A stretch of DNA of 41,791 nucleotides from NCBI GenBank assembly GCA_035310985.1, contig DATGDH010000024.1:1-41791 (forward strand), read 5' to 3'. This DNA is from DAHVFK01 sp035310985. GTDB lineage: Bacteria > Pseudomonadota > Gammaproteobacteria > Burkholderiales > SG8-39. Positions 1-8,735 of the stretch are shown here, in pieces; position 1 is the first letter of the stretch, and each line of letters starts with the position of its first letter. Below the pieces are notes generated by a model. The model made no database searches. It was not told where the DNA came from and worked only from the letters and a program-made list of their open reading frames with translations. A program made the position numbers and the translations under genes.

Positions 1-180
1 TGCGCCATGGTCGAGAGCCTGGCGCGCGCGGACGCGAGCGTCGTGGTGCCCGTGGCGCAGATGGGCTTCGTCGTGACTTCGCTGGTCGGCTTTCTTTTCC
101 TGCGCGAGCCGTTCTCCGCACGCAAGGACGCGGGGCTGCTGGCGGCGATCGCCGCCCTGGCGAGCCTCGCCCACGGCTAG
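1..180 (+). CDS. EamA/DMT-family transporter, C-terminal fragment
   Basis: Only the last 59 codons lie in the window; the 5' part is cut off by the window edge. The visible peptide has a hydrophobic stretch (QMGFVVTSLVGFLFLREPF) followed by a second one ending ASLAHG. The pattern of a membrane helix, a short REPFS-type loop and a final helix is the usual ending of EamA-domain drug/metabolite exporters of the inner membrane. The substrate cannot be told. The TAG stop (178-180) shares the palindrome CTAG with the stop of the convergent dnaQ, so the genes overlap by 4 bp and there is no room for a terminator between them. Confidence 0.7.
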   Translation, partial: CAMVESLARADASVVVPVAQMGFVVTSLVGFLFLREPFSARKDAGLLAAIAALASLAHG

Positions 181-875
181 CTGCGGCGCCAGACGATGCC
201 CTTCTTCGCCTCCTTCTCCATCCGGTCGAGATATTTCTCGTGCGCCGCGGCTTCTTCGGGAGCGGCGCGCAGCACGACGAGCTTCGAGACGTCGAGGCGC
301 GCCGCGGCCTCAGCGGCCGCCGCCGCGTCCTCGAGCTCCATCGCCAGGCTGTCCTGGCCGCGTGTCATCGCGAGGTAGACCTCGGCGAGCAGGCGCGCGT
401 CAAGCAGCGCGCCGTGCAGCGTGCGGTGCGCGTTGTCCACGCTGTAGCGCTCGCACAGCGCGTCGAGCGAATTGCGCTTGCCTGGGTGCAGCTCGCGCGC
501 GATGGCGAGCGTATCGGTGACGCCCGCGGCGTGGTCGGCGAGCTTGCCGAGCCCGGCGAGCGCCAGCTCCTGGTCGAGGAACTCGACGTCGAAGCCCGCG
601 TTGTGGATCACCAATTCCGCGCCGCGCAGGTACTCGAGGAAGTCGCTCGCGATTTCGGCGAAGCGCGGCTTGTCCGAGAGAAACTCGCGCGTCAGGCCGT
701 GCACCTTGGCCGCGCCCTCCTCGATGTCGCGCTCGGGATTCAGGTAGGTGTGGAAGTTGCGGTCGGTAACGCGCCGGCTGAGCAGCTCGACGCAGCCGAT
801 CTCGATCACGCGGTCGCCGAGCTTCGCGTTCAGCCCCGTCGTCTCGGTGTCGAGCACGATCAGGCGATCTGCCAT
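177..875 (-). CDS. dnaQ: DNA polymerase III epsilon subunit (3'-5' proofreading exonuclease)
   Basis: The 232-residue product is a DEDDh exonuclease, the proofreading subunit of the replicative polymerase core. Motif Exo I is LDTETTGL with Asp9 and Glu11; Exo II is HNAGFD at 91-96; Exo III is HGALLDA with His154 and Asp159. The size is close to the usual 230-245. The start chosen is the ATG at 875, directly before MADRLIVLD; the reading frame stays open upstream, but that stretch lies inside rnhA and looks like shadow sequence. The rnhA stop ends 2 bp upstream, so the two are probably co-transcribed. Alanine-rich helices after residue 175 would contact the polymerase subunit in known homologues. 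The identification is secure. Confidence 0.95.
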   Translation of the reverse strand: MADRLIVLDTETTGLNAKLGDRVIEIGCVELLSRRVTDRNFHTYLNPERDIEEGAAKVHGLTREFLSDKPRFAEIASDFLEYLRGAELVIHNAGFDVEFLDQELALAGLGKLADHAAGVTDTLAIARELHPGKRNSLDALCERYSVDNAHRTLHGALLDARLLAEVYLAMTRGQDSLAMELEDAAAAAEAAARLDVSKLVVLRAAPEEAAAHEKYLDRMEKEAKKGIVWRRS

Positions 876-877
876 GG

Positions 878-1312
878 TTAGCCTCCGATCGCCCTGTTGG
901 CGAGCGCGTCGGCGCGCTCGTTCTCCGGGTGCCCGGCGTGCCCGCGCACCCAGTGCCACTCGATGTCGTGCCCGCCGGCGAGCTCGTCCAGCCGCCGCCA
1001 CAGGTCCTCGTTCTTTACCGGCTTCTTGTCGGCGGTGCGCCAACTGCGCCGCTTCCAGTCGTGGATCCACCGCGAGATGCCCTTCTGGACGTACTGCGAG
1101 TCGGTGTACAGGCGCACCTTGCACCGGCGCTTGAGCGCCTCGAGGGCGCGGATCACCGCGGTCAGCTCCATGCGGTTGTTGGTGGTCTCGCGCTCGCCGC
1201 CGAAGAGCTCCTTCTCCGCGCCGCCCGCGCGCAGCAGCACGCCCCAGCCGCCGGGGCCGGGATTTCCCTTGCAGGCGCCGTCGGCGTAGATCTCGACCAC
1301 CTCGCTACTCAT
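878..1312 (-). CDS. rnhA: Ribonuclease HI
   Basis: A 144-residue RNase H1, which cleaves the RNA strand of RNA-DNA hybrids in the cytoplasm. The catalytic carboxylates are visible: Asp11 in IYADGACKGNPGPGGWG, Glu49 in NNRMELTAVI, Asp71 in LYTDSQYV, and the last Asp in NERADALA, with the flexible-loop His in RGHAGHPENE. Length matches the family (about 150). It sits between a methyltransferase (8-bp overlap at its start) and dnaQ (2-bp gap), an rnhA-dnaQ arrangement common in proteobacteria. The start is the ATG at 1312 (MSSEVVEIYADG). Confidence 0.96.
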   Translation of the reverse strand: MSSEVVEIYADGACKGNPGPGGWGVLLRAGGAEKELFGGERETTNNRMELTAVIRALEALKRRCKVRLYTDSQYVQKGISRWIHDWKRRSWRTADKKPVKNEDLWRRLDELAGGHDIEWHWVRGHAGHPENERADALANRAIGG

Positions 1313-2084
1313 GGCGCCGCAGCTCGTGTTGCCCGCGCTGCGTGACCGGCGCGGCGACCGCGCGCCGGCGCGCGCGCTCGCGCCGCCACGCCGGGGTCAC
1401 CAGGCGCGTGCCGGCGACGCGCTTCACCGCGCGCACGACGTACACGCCGCCGAGGATCGGCCACCAGCGCGCCCCGGCCTTCTCCATGAACTCGAAGCGC
1501 GCCAGCCACTTCGGCTGGCGGAACGGCGGTGCATAGCAGCCGAACGCGCCGCCGTTCAGCTCGAAGCCGAGCAAGCGCAGCCAGTCGCGCAGCCGCAACA
1601 GGCTGATGAAGCGCGCGTCCCAGGGCGCGCTGGCGCAGCGCCCGGAAAACGCCTGCCGCACGCGCCACAGCGACATCGGATTGAAGCCCGACACGACGAG
1701 CTGCCCCTCGGGCATCAGCACGCGCTCGACCTCGCGCAGCACCTGGTGCGGATCGTTGTGCGTCTCGAGCACGTGAGGCAGGGCGACGAGGTCCACGCTC
1801 TGCGAGGCGAGCGGCAGCTGCAGCGGGTCGGCGGCGAGGGCCCCGCCGGGCTCGAGCGCCAGCGTGAAGCGGAACGGGATACGGTTCTGGCGCAGGAAGT
1901 CGGTCTCGGGCAGGCCGGCCTGCACCGCGCGGAAGCCGAACACGTCGTCCACCGCGTTGTCGAACTGCGCAAGCTCCCAGTCCAGGACGTAGCGGCCCTG
2001 CGACGTGACAAACCACTCAGATAACGAGGAGCGGACCCCGTTATACTTCGGCTGGCTCTCAGGTACGAAGGACTGCCGATCCAT
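1305..2084 (-). CDS. Class I SAM-dependent methyltransferase, substrate unknown
   Basis: The 259-residue product has a Methyltransf_11-like core: DPLQLPLASQSVDLVALPHV, then a conserved helix (QVLREVERVLMPEGQLVVSGFNP). A canonical glycine-rich motif I (DxGxG) is not evident in the N-terminal 70 residues, so cofactor binding must use a variant loop or be weak. The ATG at 2084 is the first ATG of the frame; a TTG at 2120 is the only earlier option and no good start lies downstream before the conserved LSEWFVTSQGRY. The start codon shares the palindrome CATG with the divergent gloB start, so the promoter must lie within gloB. The stop overlaps rnhA by 8 bp. Genes of this type often sit next to gloB and rnhA in betaproteobacteria; their role is unknown to me. 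Confidence 0.8.
   Translation of the reverse strand: MDRQSFVPESQPKYNGVRSSLSEWFVTSQGRYVLDWELAQFDNAVDDVFGFRAVQAGLPETDFLRQNRIPFRFTLALEPGGALAADPLQLPLASQSVDLVALPHVLETHNDPHQVLREVERVLMPEGQLVVSGFNPMSLWRVRQAFSGRCASAPWDARFISLLRLRDWLRLLGFELNGGAFGCYAPPFRQPKWLARFEFMEKAGARWWPILGGVYVVRAVKRVAGTRLVTPAWRRERARRRAVAAPVTQRGQHELRRHE
2042..2047 (+). promoter_or_regulatory. Candidate -10 box for gloB
   Basis: TATACT lies 35 bp upstream of the gloB ATG at 2083, inside the divergent methyltransferase reading frame. No convincing -35 hexamer is seen 16-18 bp upstream, so this is a weak call. Confidence 0.35.
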
Positions 2085-2847
2085 GCTCGAGATCGTTCCG
2101 GTCAAGGCATTCAAAGACAACTACATCTGGACCCTGCGCAGCGCGACCGACGCCGCGGTGGTCGACCCGGGCGATGCGGCTCCTGTCAAGGAGTACCTCG
2201 CGCGGGAGAAGCTGCGCCTGGTCGCGATCCTCGCGACGCACCACCATCCCGACCACGTCGGCGGCGTCGCCGGGCTGCTGGAGGAACGGCGCGTGCCCGT
2301 CTACGGGCCGAAGAACGAGCCGATCCCGACGCTCACGCATCCGGTTTCCGAGGGCGACACCGTGCGCATTGCGGAGCTCGGCGTAAGCTTCAAGGTGCTC
2401 GACATCCCGGGTCACACGCGCGCGCACGTGGCCTATTATGGCGCGGATTCGCTGTTCTGTGGCGACACGCTGTTCGCTTGCGGCTGCGGGCGCGTGTTCG
2501 AAGGCACGCCCGAGCAGATGTACGCGTCACTCGCCAAGCTCGCCGCGCTGCCCGACCAGACCAAGGTCTACTGCGGTCATGAGTACACGCTCGCGAACAT
2601 CGGCTTCGCGCGCAAGGTCGATCCGGACAACGCCGCGCTCGCGGCGCTCGAGACGCGCGCGCGCCGCCTGCGCGAGGCGGGCCGGCCGACGCTGCCGACG
2701 ACACTCGGCGAGGAGCGCGCCGCCAACCCCTTCCTGCGCTGCCTCGAGCCCGCGGTCATCGACTCGGCCAACAAGTACCTCGGCGCGCGCGTCGCGGACC
2801 CGGTGCGGGTATTCGCGGCGATCAGGGAGTGGAAGAACCGATCATGA
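2083..2847 (+). CDS. gloB: Hydroxyacylglutathione hydrolase (glyoxalase II)
   Basis: A 254-residue metallo-beta-lactamase-fold enzyme that hydrolyses S-D-lactoylglutathione to D-lactate and glutathione, the second step of methylglyoxal detoxification. The metal-binding motif THHHPDH lies at 52-58, with further ligands in the GHTRAH region, the SLFCGDTLFACGCGRVFEG segment and the YCGHEYT segment. The start MLEIVPVKAFKDNYIW is the standard GloB N terminus, which supports the ATG at 2083. The stop overlaps the ATG of the following lytic transglycosylase gene as ATGA, so the two are probably translationally coupled. Confidence 0.95.
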   Translation: MLEIVPVKAFKDNYIWTLRSATDAAVVDPGDAAPVKEYLAREKLRLVAILATHHHPDHVGGVAGLLEERRVPVYGPKNEPIPTLTHPVSEGDTVRIAELGVSFKVLDIPGHTRAHVAYYGADSLFCGDTLFACGCGRVFEGTPEQMYASLAKLAALPDQTKVYCGHEYTLANIGFARKVDPDNAALAALETRARRLREAGRPTLPTTLGEERAANPFLRCLEPAVIDSANKYLGARVADPVRVFAAIREWKNRS

Positions 2848-4352
2848 GCGCGGCGGCCGCAGCCCTGCGCAGCGGAACCTGCGCGTTGGCGCTTGCGCTG
2901 CTCGCGGCCTGCGCCACGTCGAGCGCACCGCCTGAGCAGGCATCGCCGCCGCCAGAGTTGAAATCCCAGGCCGGCGCCTCGATCGCAATGGCCGAGGAGC
3001 ACGCCGCGCGCGCCGAGGCGATCGAGCGCGTGCTCGACCGGCCGTTGGACGCCTCGCAACTTCCGCCCTTCGACGGCGCGCACCAGACGGTGCCCGCGGC
3101 GGCGCGCGACCTGCCGATCATCGATCTGACCGTGCCACCCGACGACCTGTGGCAGCGCATCCGCCGCGGCTTCGGCATCCCGAACATCGACGACCCGCTG
3201 GTGCAGCGGAACATGGCGTTCTACCTGGGCCGCCCGGACTACCTGCAGCGCATGTTCGAGCGCAGCAAGCTCTACATGTATCACATCGTCGACGAGCTGG
3301 AGAAGCGCGGCATGCCGACCGAGCTCGCGCTGCTGCCGATGGTCGAGAGCGCCTACAACCCCATGGCCTACTCGCGCGCGCATGCCTCGGGCCTGTGGCA
3401 GTTCATCCCGCCGACCGGCAGGCGCTACAGCCTGGAGCAGAACTGGTGGTACGACGCGCGGCGCGACATCGTCGCCTCGACCAGCGCGGCGCTCGACCAT
3501 CTGCAGGACCTGTACGACCACTACGGCGACTGGCAACTGGCGCTCGCAGCCTACAACTGGGGCCAGAACGGCGTGGACCGGGCGATCGCCCAGGCCAAGG
3601 CGAGAGGCAAGCCTACGGACTTCCTCCACCTGAAGATGCCCCGCGAGACGCGCAACTACCTGCCCAAGCTGCAGGCGCTGAAGAACATCGTCTCCGATCC
3701 CAAGCCCTTCGGCATCGCGCTCGACCCGATTCCGAACCGACCCTACTTCACCACCGTCGACGGCATGGGCGCGATCGACGTGCAGCTGGCGGCGAAGCTG
3801 GCGGAGATGCCGGTCGACGACTTCATCGCACTCAACCCGGGATTCAACCGGCCGCTCATTCCCGGCTCGAGCGACGCGCGCATCGTGCTGCCCGCGGACA
3901 AGGTCGACGTGTTCCACGCCAACCTGGAGAACTACGACCAGGACCGCCTGGTGTCGTGGAAGGTCTACCACCCCGCGCGCGGCGAGAGCGTCGCCGAGAT
4001 CGCGCGCAAGTTCCGCGTCCCGGTGGCCGAGCTGCGCCGCGTCAACGGCATCCGCTCGCCCTACGCGCACGCGCCCGCGCTGCTCGTCGTGCCGACCGAC
4101 GGCCACGCCGCGGCCGAGATCGAGAAGCTGCCGATCATGTACGCACCGCCGATTCCCTCCGGCGGCCAGGTGCACGTGGTCAGGGCCGGGGACAGCCTGT
4201 GGAGCATCGCGCGGCGCTACGGCGTCTCGGTCGCCGAGCTGCGTCGCTGGAACCATCACGCGAGCACGCTGCACCCCGGCCAGCGGCTTGTGGTGTACCC
4301 CGCTGTACGGCATGTTTCATACAAGAAAAAAAGCAAATATTCAGAGAAATAA
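2844..4352 (+). CDS. mltD: MltD-like membrane-bound lytic murein transglycosylase with LysM domain
   Basis: The 502-residue product is a lipoprotein that should cleave peptidoglycan glycan strands to 1,6-anhydro-muropeptides. A signal peptide ends in the lipobox LLAAC (Cys23). The SLT domain starts near residue 155 and carries the catalytic Glu168 in LPMVESAYNP, then SGLWQFIPPTGR and LALAAYNWGQNG. A LysM-like region precedes a clear C-terminal LysM repeat (VRAGDSLWSIARRYGVS) at about 445-490. The ATG at 2844 overlaps the gloB stop; a GTG at 2829 is possible but would spoil the signal peptide. The last codons are unusually AT-rich and encode a lysine-rich tail (YKKKSKYSEK). Confidence 0.92.
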   Translation: MSAAAAALRSGTCALALALLAACATSSAPPEQASPPPELKSQAGASIAMAEEHAARAEAIERVLDRPLDASQLPPFDGAHQTVPAAARDLPIIDLTVPPDDLWQRIRRGFGIPNIDDPLVQRNMAFYLGRPDYLQRMFERSKLYMYHIVDELEKRGMPTELALLPMVESAYNPMAYSRAHASGLWQFIPPTGRRYSLEQNWWYDARRDIVASTSAALDHLQDLYDHYGDWQLALAAYNWGQNGVDRAIAQAKARGKPTDFLHLKMPRETRNYLPKLQALKNIVSDPKPFGIALDPIPNRPYFTTVDGMGAIDVQLAAKLAEMPVDDFIALNPGFNRPLIPGSSDARIVLPADKVDVFHANLENYDQDRLVSWKVYHPARGESVAEIARKFRVPVAELRRVNGIRSPYAHAPALLVVPTDGHAAAEIEKLPIMYAPPIPSGGQVHVVRAGDSLWSIARRYGVSVAELRRWNHHASTLHPGQRLVVYPAVRHVSYKKKSKYSEK

Positions 4353-4374
4353 GTAGAATTTCCTAGAAACGAGC

Positions 4375-6384
4375 TTACGTGCTCGCGCCGCTGCCGTATA
4401 GCACGCAGGCGACGCCGCGCGTCGGCGACAGGCGCACCGTCTCGGGGTAGGCGCGCGCGCATTCGGGGCGCGCGCGCGGGCAGCGCGGCTGGAAGTGGCA
4501 TCCCGCGGGCGGGCGGGCGGGCGAAGGCAACTCGCCGGCCAGCCGGATCAACTGCCGGCCGCCTTCGATCACCGGAACCGCCGACAGCAGCGCCTGCGTG
4601 TAGGGATGCTTCGGATCGCCGAGCACCTCCTCCACCGTGCCGCGCTCGACGATGCGTCCGAGGTACATCACCGCCACCTCGTGCGCCAAGTACTCGACCA
4701 CCGCAAGGTTGTGCGTGATGAAGAGGTAGGCAAGCCCGAGCCGCTCCTGCAGCGAGCCGAGCAGGTTGAGGATCTGCGCCTGCACCGAGACGTCGAGCGC
4801 GCTCGTCGGCTCGTCGCACACGATCAGGCGCGGGTGCACCGCGAGCGCGCGCGCGATCGCGATGCGCTGGCGCTGGCCGCCGGAGAACTCGTGCGGATAG
4901 CGGTCCCGGGCGCGCGCCGGCAGCCCGACCTGCGCGAGCAGCTCGTCGACGCGCTGCTCGCGCTCGGCGTCGTCGAGCCCGACGCCCAGGCTGCGCATGC
5001 CCTCGGCGATCGCGTCGACTACGCGCATGCGCGGGTCGAGCGAGGCGTACGGATCCTGGAAGATGATCTGCAGCCTGGCGCGCCACGCGCGCATCTCGCC
5101 GCGCGACAGGCGCGTGAGCTCGACGCCCTCCGCGACGACGCTGCCCGCGGTCGGCGGGATGAGCTGCAGCAGCGCCTTGCCAGCAGTGGTCTTGCCGCAT
5201 CCGGACTCGCCCACCAGCGCGAGCGTGCGGCCCTCGTGGATCGCGAGCGAGACGCCGTCCACGGCGCGCACCTGGCCGATCACGCGGCGCAGCGGCCCGT
5301 GCCGGATCGGGAAGTGCACCTTCAGATCGCGCACCTCGAGCAGCACCCGGGCCGCCGCGAGGCCGGCGCTCGCGCCGGCGAGCGTGCCCTCCTGTGCGGG
5401 GCGCGACGCCTCGGGGCCGCGCTCGCGCAGATGGCAGCGCGCGCGGTGGCCGTTGGGCAGCGCGATGAGCCGGGGCTCTTCCCTGCGGCAGCGCTCGAAA
5501 ACGTAGTCGCAGCGCTCGGCGAAGCGGCAGCCGCGGAACTCGGCGGTGATCGGCGGCACCTGCCCCGGGATGAGCGCCAGCCCGCGCCCGCGCCGCTCTG
5601 GCGACGGCAGCGCCTCGAACAGCTTCTGCGAATACGGATGCTGCGGTGCGCGAAAGAACTCCTCGCGCGCCGCCGTCTCGACGATCTCGCCCGCGTACAT
5701 GACCGCGACGCGGTCGGCGGCCTGCCACACCACGCCCAGGTCGTGGGTGATGAGCAGCATCGCCGTGCCGTGCTCGGCGCGCAGCTTCGCCAGCAGCTCG
5801 AGGATCTGCGCCTGGATGGTGACGTCGAGCGCCGTCGTCGGCTCGTCGGCGATCAGCACCTCGGGCTCGGCGGCGAGCGCGGCGGCGATCATGGCGCGCT
5901 GCTTGAGCCCGCCCGAGAGCTGGAACGGATACTCGTGCAGGCGGCTCGCGCCGTCCGGGATGCCGACGTCCTCGAGCAGCTCGAGCGCGCGCTTCTCCGC
6001 CGCCGCGCCGCGCAGCGCGGTGTGGCGCTCGATCACCTCGATCACCTGGCGCCCGACGGTGAGCACCGGGTTTAGCGAGGTGGCGGGCTCCTGGAAGATC
6101 ATCGACACGCGCCGGCCGCGCACCGCGCGCATCGCCGCCTCGGGCAGCGTCAGCAGGTCGCGCCCCTCGAGCAGCACGCGCCCGCCGGCGATCTTCGCCG
6201 CCTCGGGCAGAAGCCGCATCACCGCCAGCGCGGTCATCGACTTGCCGCAGCCCGACTCGCCCACCAGCGCGAGGCACTCGCCCCTGCGCAGCTCCAGGTC
6301 AACGCCATCGATGCAGCGCGTCGGCCCCTGCGGCGAGTCGAGCCGCGTGCGCAGGCCTACTATGGAGAGCAGCGTCTCGCTCAC
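4375..6384 (-). CDS. Peptide ABC transporter, fused double ATP-binding protein (YejF/DppDF type)
   Basis: The 669-residue protein contains two complete nucleotide-binding domains in tandem and would power import of oligopeptides through the two permeases encoded upstream. Walker A motifs are GESGCGKS near residue 45 and GESGCGKT near 392; signature motifs are LSGGLKQR and FSGGQRQR; Walker B ends are LIADEPTTALD and IVCDEPTSALD. Each half ends with the cysteine-containing oligopeptide-transporter tail (CRFAERC, CHFQPRC). Start is the GTG at 6384, overlapping the permease stop as GTGA; sequence further upstream is shadow frame. The gene is last in the operon and converges on mltD with 22 AT-rich bases between them and no clear hairpin. 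Confidence 0.92.
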   Translation of the reverse strand: MSETLLSIVGLRTRLDSPQGPTRCIDGVDLELRRGECLALVGESGCGKSMTALAVMRLLPEAAKIAGGRVLLEGRDLLTLPEAAMRAVRGRRVSMIFQEPATSLNPVLTVGRQVIEVIERHTALRGAAAEKRALELLEDVGIPDGASRLHEYPFQLSGGLKQRAMIAAALAAEPEVLIADEPTTALDVTIQAQILELLAKLRAEHGTAMLLITHDLGVVWQAADRVAVMYAGEIVETAAREEFFRAPQHPYSQKLFEALPSPERRGRGLALIPGQVPPITAEFRGCRFAERCDYVFERCRREEPRLIALPNGHRARCHLRERGPEASRPAQEGTLAGASAGLAAARVLLEVRDLKVHFPIRHGPLRRVIGQVRAVDGVSLAIHEGRTLALVGESGCGKTTAGKALLQLIPPTAGSVVAEGVELTRLSRGEMRAWRARLQIIFQDPYASLDPRMRVVDAIAEGMRSLGVGLDDAEREQRVDELLAQVGLPARARDRYPHEFSGGQRQRIAIARALAVHPRLIVCDEPTSALDVSVQAQILNLLGSLQERLGLAYLFITHNLAVVEYLAHEVAVMYLGRIVERGTVEEVLGDPKHPYTQALLSAVPVIEGGRQLIRLAGELPSPARPPAGCHFQPRCPRARPECARAYPETVRLSPTRGVACVLYGSGAST

Positions 6385-7760
6385 GACGCGCGCCCCCGCG
6401 GATCGAAGCCGTCGCGCACCGCGTCGGCGAACAGGTTGGCCGCCAGCACCAGCACGAACATGAAGCAGAACGCCGAGGCGAGCGACCACCAGACCATCGG
6501 CTCGCGCGCCATCTCGAGGCGCGCGCTGTTGATCATCGTGCCGAAGCTTGTGGTCGAGGGGTCGACGCCGACGCCGACGTAGGACAGTACCGCCTCGGCG
6601 AGCACCAGACTGGAGAAGTCCATCACCACCGAGATGATCACGATGTGCGCCACGTTCGGCACCAAGTGGCGCAGCAGGATGCGCTGGTGCGACACGCCGA
6701 AGGCGTGCGCGGCCTGCACGAACTCGAGCTCGGAGAGCTTGAGCGCCTCACCGCGCAGCAGGCGCGCCAATCCGGTCCAGCTGGTAAAGCCGAGGATGGC
6801 GCACAGGAACAGCAGCCGCAGGTCGGCGCGCTGCGCCGTGGTCGGGAAGAGCGCCGCGTGGCTGTCGATGTACACCTGCATCATCAGCACCGCCGCCGCA
6901 ATCAGCAGCACGCTCGGGATCGAGTGGATGGTGGTATAGACGTACTGGATCGCGTCGTCCACGCGCCCCTTGAAGTAGCCGGCCATGACGCCCAGGCCGA
7001 GGCCGAGCGGCAGCAGCACGAGGGTCGTCAGCGTGCCGATGATCAGGCTGGTGCGGATCGACTTGAGCGTCTGGTAGAAAACGTCCTGCCCGACCTTGTC
7101 GGTGCCGAGCACGTGGTACCAGTTAGACAGCACGAGCAGCGGCACCATCACCGCCAGGACGACGCCGAGCGTCGCCCACGCGACGCCCCAGTGCACCGCG
7201 GGATAGCGCCGCGCGAGCGGGCGGAACGCGTGGCCCGCCGCGCCCCACAGCGCCGCGCCCCCGAGCAGGGCGAGCAGGCCGCGCCAGGCGATATCGGCGG
7301 CGCGGTCGGCCTCGTTCGCGAGCTGTGCGCCGCCGTAGCGCAGCCGCGGATACTCGCGCAGCGTGCCGCCGCCGGGCAGCTCGACCATCTCCTTGGCGAA
7401 CAGTCGAATGGCGAACGGCGCCGAGTAGGTCTTCTCCGTGTGCTCGAACAGGTGCCGCTCGGCCAGGTCGAGCAGTGACAGCACGTGCCCGGAGTAGGCC
7501 ATGGCGGCGCCGGGCTCCTGGCGCTCGAGGCGCGGGCGGAAGTGCACCGAATCCATCAGAGCGACCAGCACGTAGCACGCCAGCACCACGCCGGTAACCG
7601 CGGCGCGGCGGCTGCGAAACACGCGCGCCCACGGCGCGGCGAGATGCGGCTTGCGGCTGCAGCGCCAGCCGTAGGCGGCGACCGCCGCCACCAGCAGCCA
7701 GAGCAGCACGTCGGTCCACAGCGGTACCAGGAGGAATCCCATGCTCATGGCAGGCCTCAT
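6381..7760 (-). CDS. Peptide ABC transporter permease (YejE/DppC type) with N-terminal extension
   Basis: Inner-membrane permease of 459 residues. The C-terminal half is a normal DppC-type unit: the entry motif LGTDKVGQDVF, then helices with the coupling (EAA) loop around EFVQAAHAFGVSHQRIL, ending DGFDPRG. The N-terminal 230 residues are more than the family core needs: a helix at about 9-27, a second at about 45-60, a hydrophilic segment of some 95 residues that should be periplasmic, then two further helices. E. coli YejE is about 340 residues. The start ATG at 7760 overlaps the previous permease stop as ATGA; an ATG at 7748 is an alternative. It works with the adjacent permease and ATPase. 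Confidence 0.88.
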   Translation of the reverse strand: MRPAMSMGFLLVPLWTDVLLWLLVAAVAAYGWRCSRKPHLAAPWARVFRSRRAAVTGVVLACYVLVALMDSVHFRPRLERQEPGAAMAYSGHVLSLLDLAERHLFEHTEKTYSAPFAIRLFAKEMVELPGGGTLREYPRLRYGGAQLANEADRAADIAWRGLLALLGGAALWGAAGHAFRPLARRYPAVHWGVAWATLGVVLAVMVPLLVLSNWYHVLGTDKVGQDVFYQTLKSIRTSLIIGTLTTLVLLPLGLGLGVMAGYFKGRVDDAIQYVYTTIHSIPSVLLIAAAVLMMQVYIDSHAALFPTTAQRADLRLLFLCAILGFTSWTGLARLLRGEALKLSELEFVQAAHAFGVSHQRILLRHLVPNVAHIVIISVVMDFSSLVLAEAVLSYVGVGVDPSTTSFGTMINSARLEMAREPMVWWSLASAFCFMFVLVLAANLFADAVRDGFDPRGRAS

Positions 7761-8734
7761 TGCAGCCGAATACGCGGATCGACCAGCGTGTAGGAGATGT
7801 CGGTGAGCAGCAGCCCGACGATGTACAGCACCGAGCCGATGAACACCATCGAGCGCACGACCGCGAAGTCCTGCGCCTGGATCGCATCGATGGTGTAGCC
7901 CCCCAGCCCCGGGATGCCGAAGAAGGACTCGGTCAGCAGGCTGCCCATGAACAGCAACGGGATCACCGCCACGCAGCCGGTCAGGATCGGGATGAGCGCG
8001 TTCTTCAGCACGTGGCCGAACATCACGGCCGTCTCGGGCAAGCCCTTGGCGCGCGCCGTGCGCACGTAGTCCTTGCCCATCTCCTCGAGGAACAATGTGC
8101 GATACCAGCGGCTGCCCGAGCCGATCCCGCTCACGACCCCGATCACCACCGGCAGCACGACGAACTTGGCCGCCGCGAGGCCGTGGTCGTAGCCCGAGAT
8201 CGGCACGAGGTGCAGCAGCTTGGACACGAGGTACTGCCCGCCGATGATGTAGAACAGCGTCGAGATCGACATCATCGCAACGCACAGCACCACGCCGCCG
8301 AGGTCGAGGTAGGTGGCGCGGAAGAACGCCATCAGAAGCGCGAACGTGACATTTACCAGCAGCCCGACCAGGAACACCGGCACCGCGATCGCGACGCTCG
8401 GCCACATGCGCTTGCCGATCTCCGCCGCGATGTTGCGCCCGTCCTCGGCGGCGCCGAAATCGAACGCGAACAGGCGCAGCGACTTGCGGTAGAAGATGGT
8501 ATCGGTGAGCTTGCCCGCGCCCGCCGCGCGCGCGTTCCACATCAGCGGCTTGTCGTAGCCCTGCTCGGCCTTCCAGCGCTCGATTGCCTCCGGCGTGACG
8601 CGCTTGGTGCCGAGCTGCATGCGCGCCATGTCGTCCGGGGTGTTGACGACGAAGAACAGCGTGAAGGTAATCAGGTTGACCCCGATCAGGATCGGGATCG
8701 CATACAGCGCGCGGCGGACGATGTAGCCGAGCAT
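7757..8734 (-). CDS. Peptide ABC transporter permease (YejB/DppB type)
   Basis: The 325-residue inner-membrane permease begins MLGYIVRRALYAIPILIGVN, a typical DppB/YejB first helix. It has about six hydrophobic segments, the coupling loop with KDYVRTARAKGLPE near residue 222, and the family ending YTLVDPRIRL. The ATG at 8734 lies 1 bp from the stop of the binding-protein gene, which argues for this start rather than the long open upstream frame. It should form the translocation channel together with the next permease. Confidence 0.93.
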   Translation of the reverse strand: MLGYIVRRALYAIPILIGVNLITFTLFFVVNTPDDMARMQLGTKRVTPEAIERWKAEQGYDKPLMWNARAAGAGKLTDTIFYRKSLRLFAFDFGAAEDGRNIAAEIGKRMWPSVAIAVPVFLVGLLVNVTFALLMAFFRATYLDLGGVVLCVAMMSISTLFYIIGGQYLVSKLLHLVPISGYDHGLAAAKFVVLPVVIGVVSGIGSGSRWYRTLFLEEMGKDYVRTARAKGLPETAVMFGHVLKNALIPILTGCVAVIPLLFMGSLLTESFFGIPGLGGYTIDAIQAQDFAVVRSMVFIGSVLYIVGLLLTDISYTLVDPRIRLQ

Positions 8735-8735
8735 G

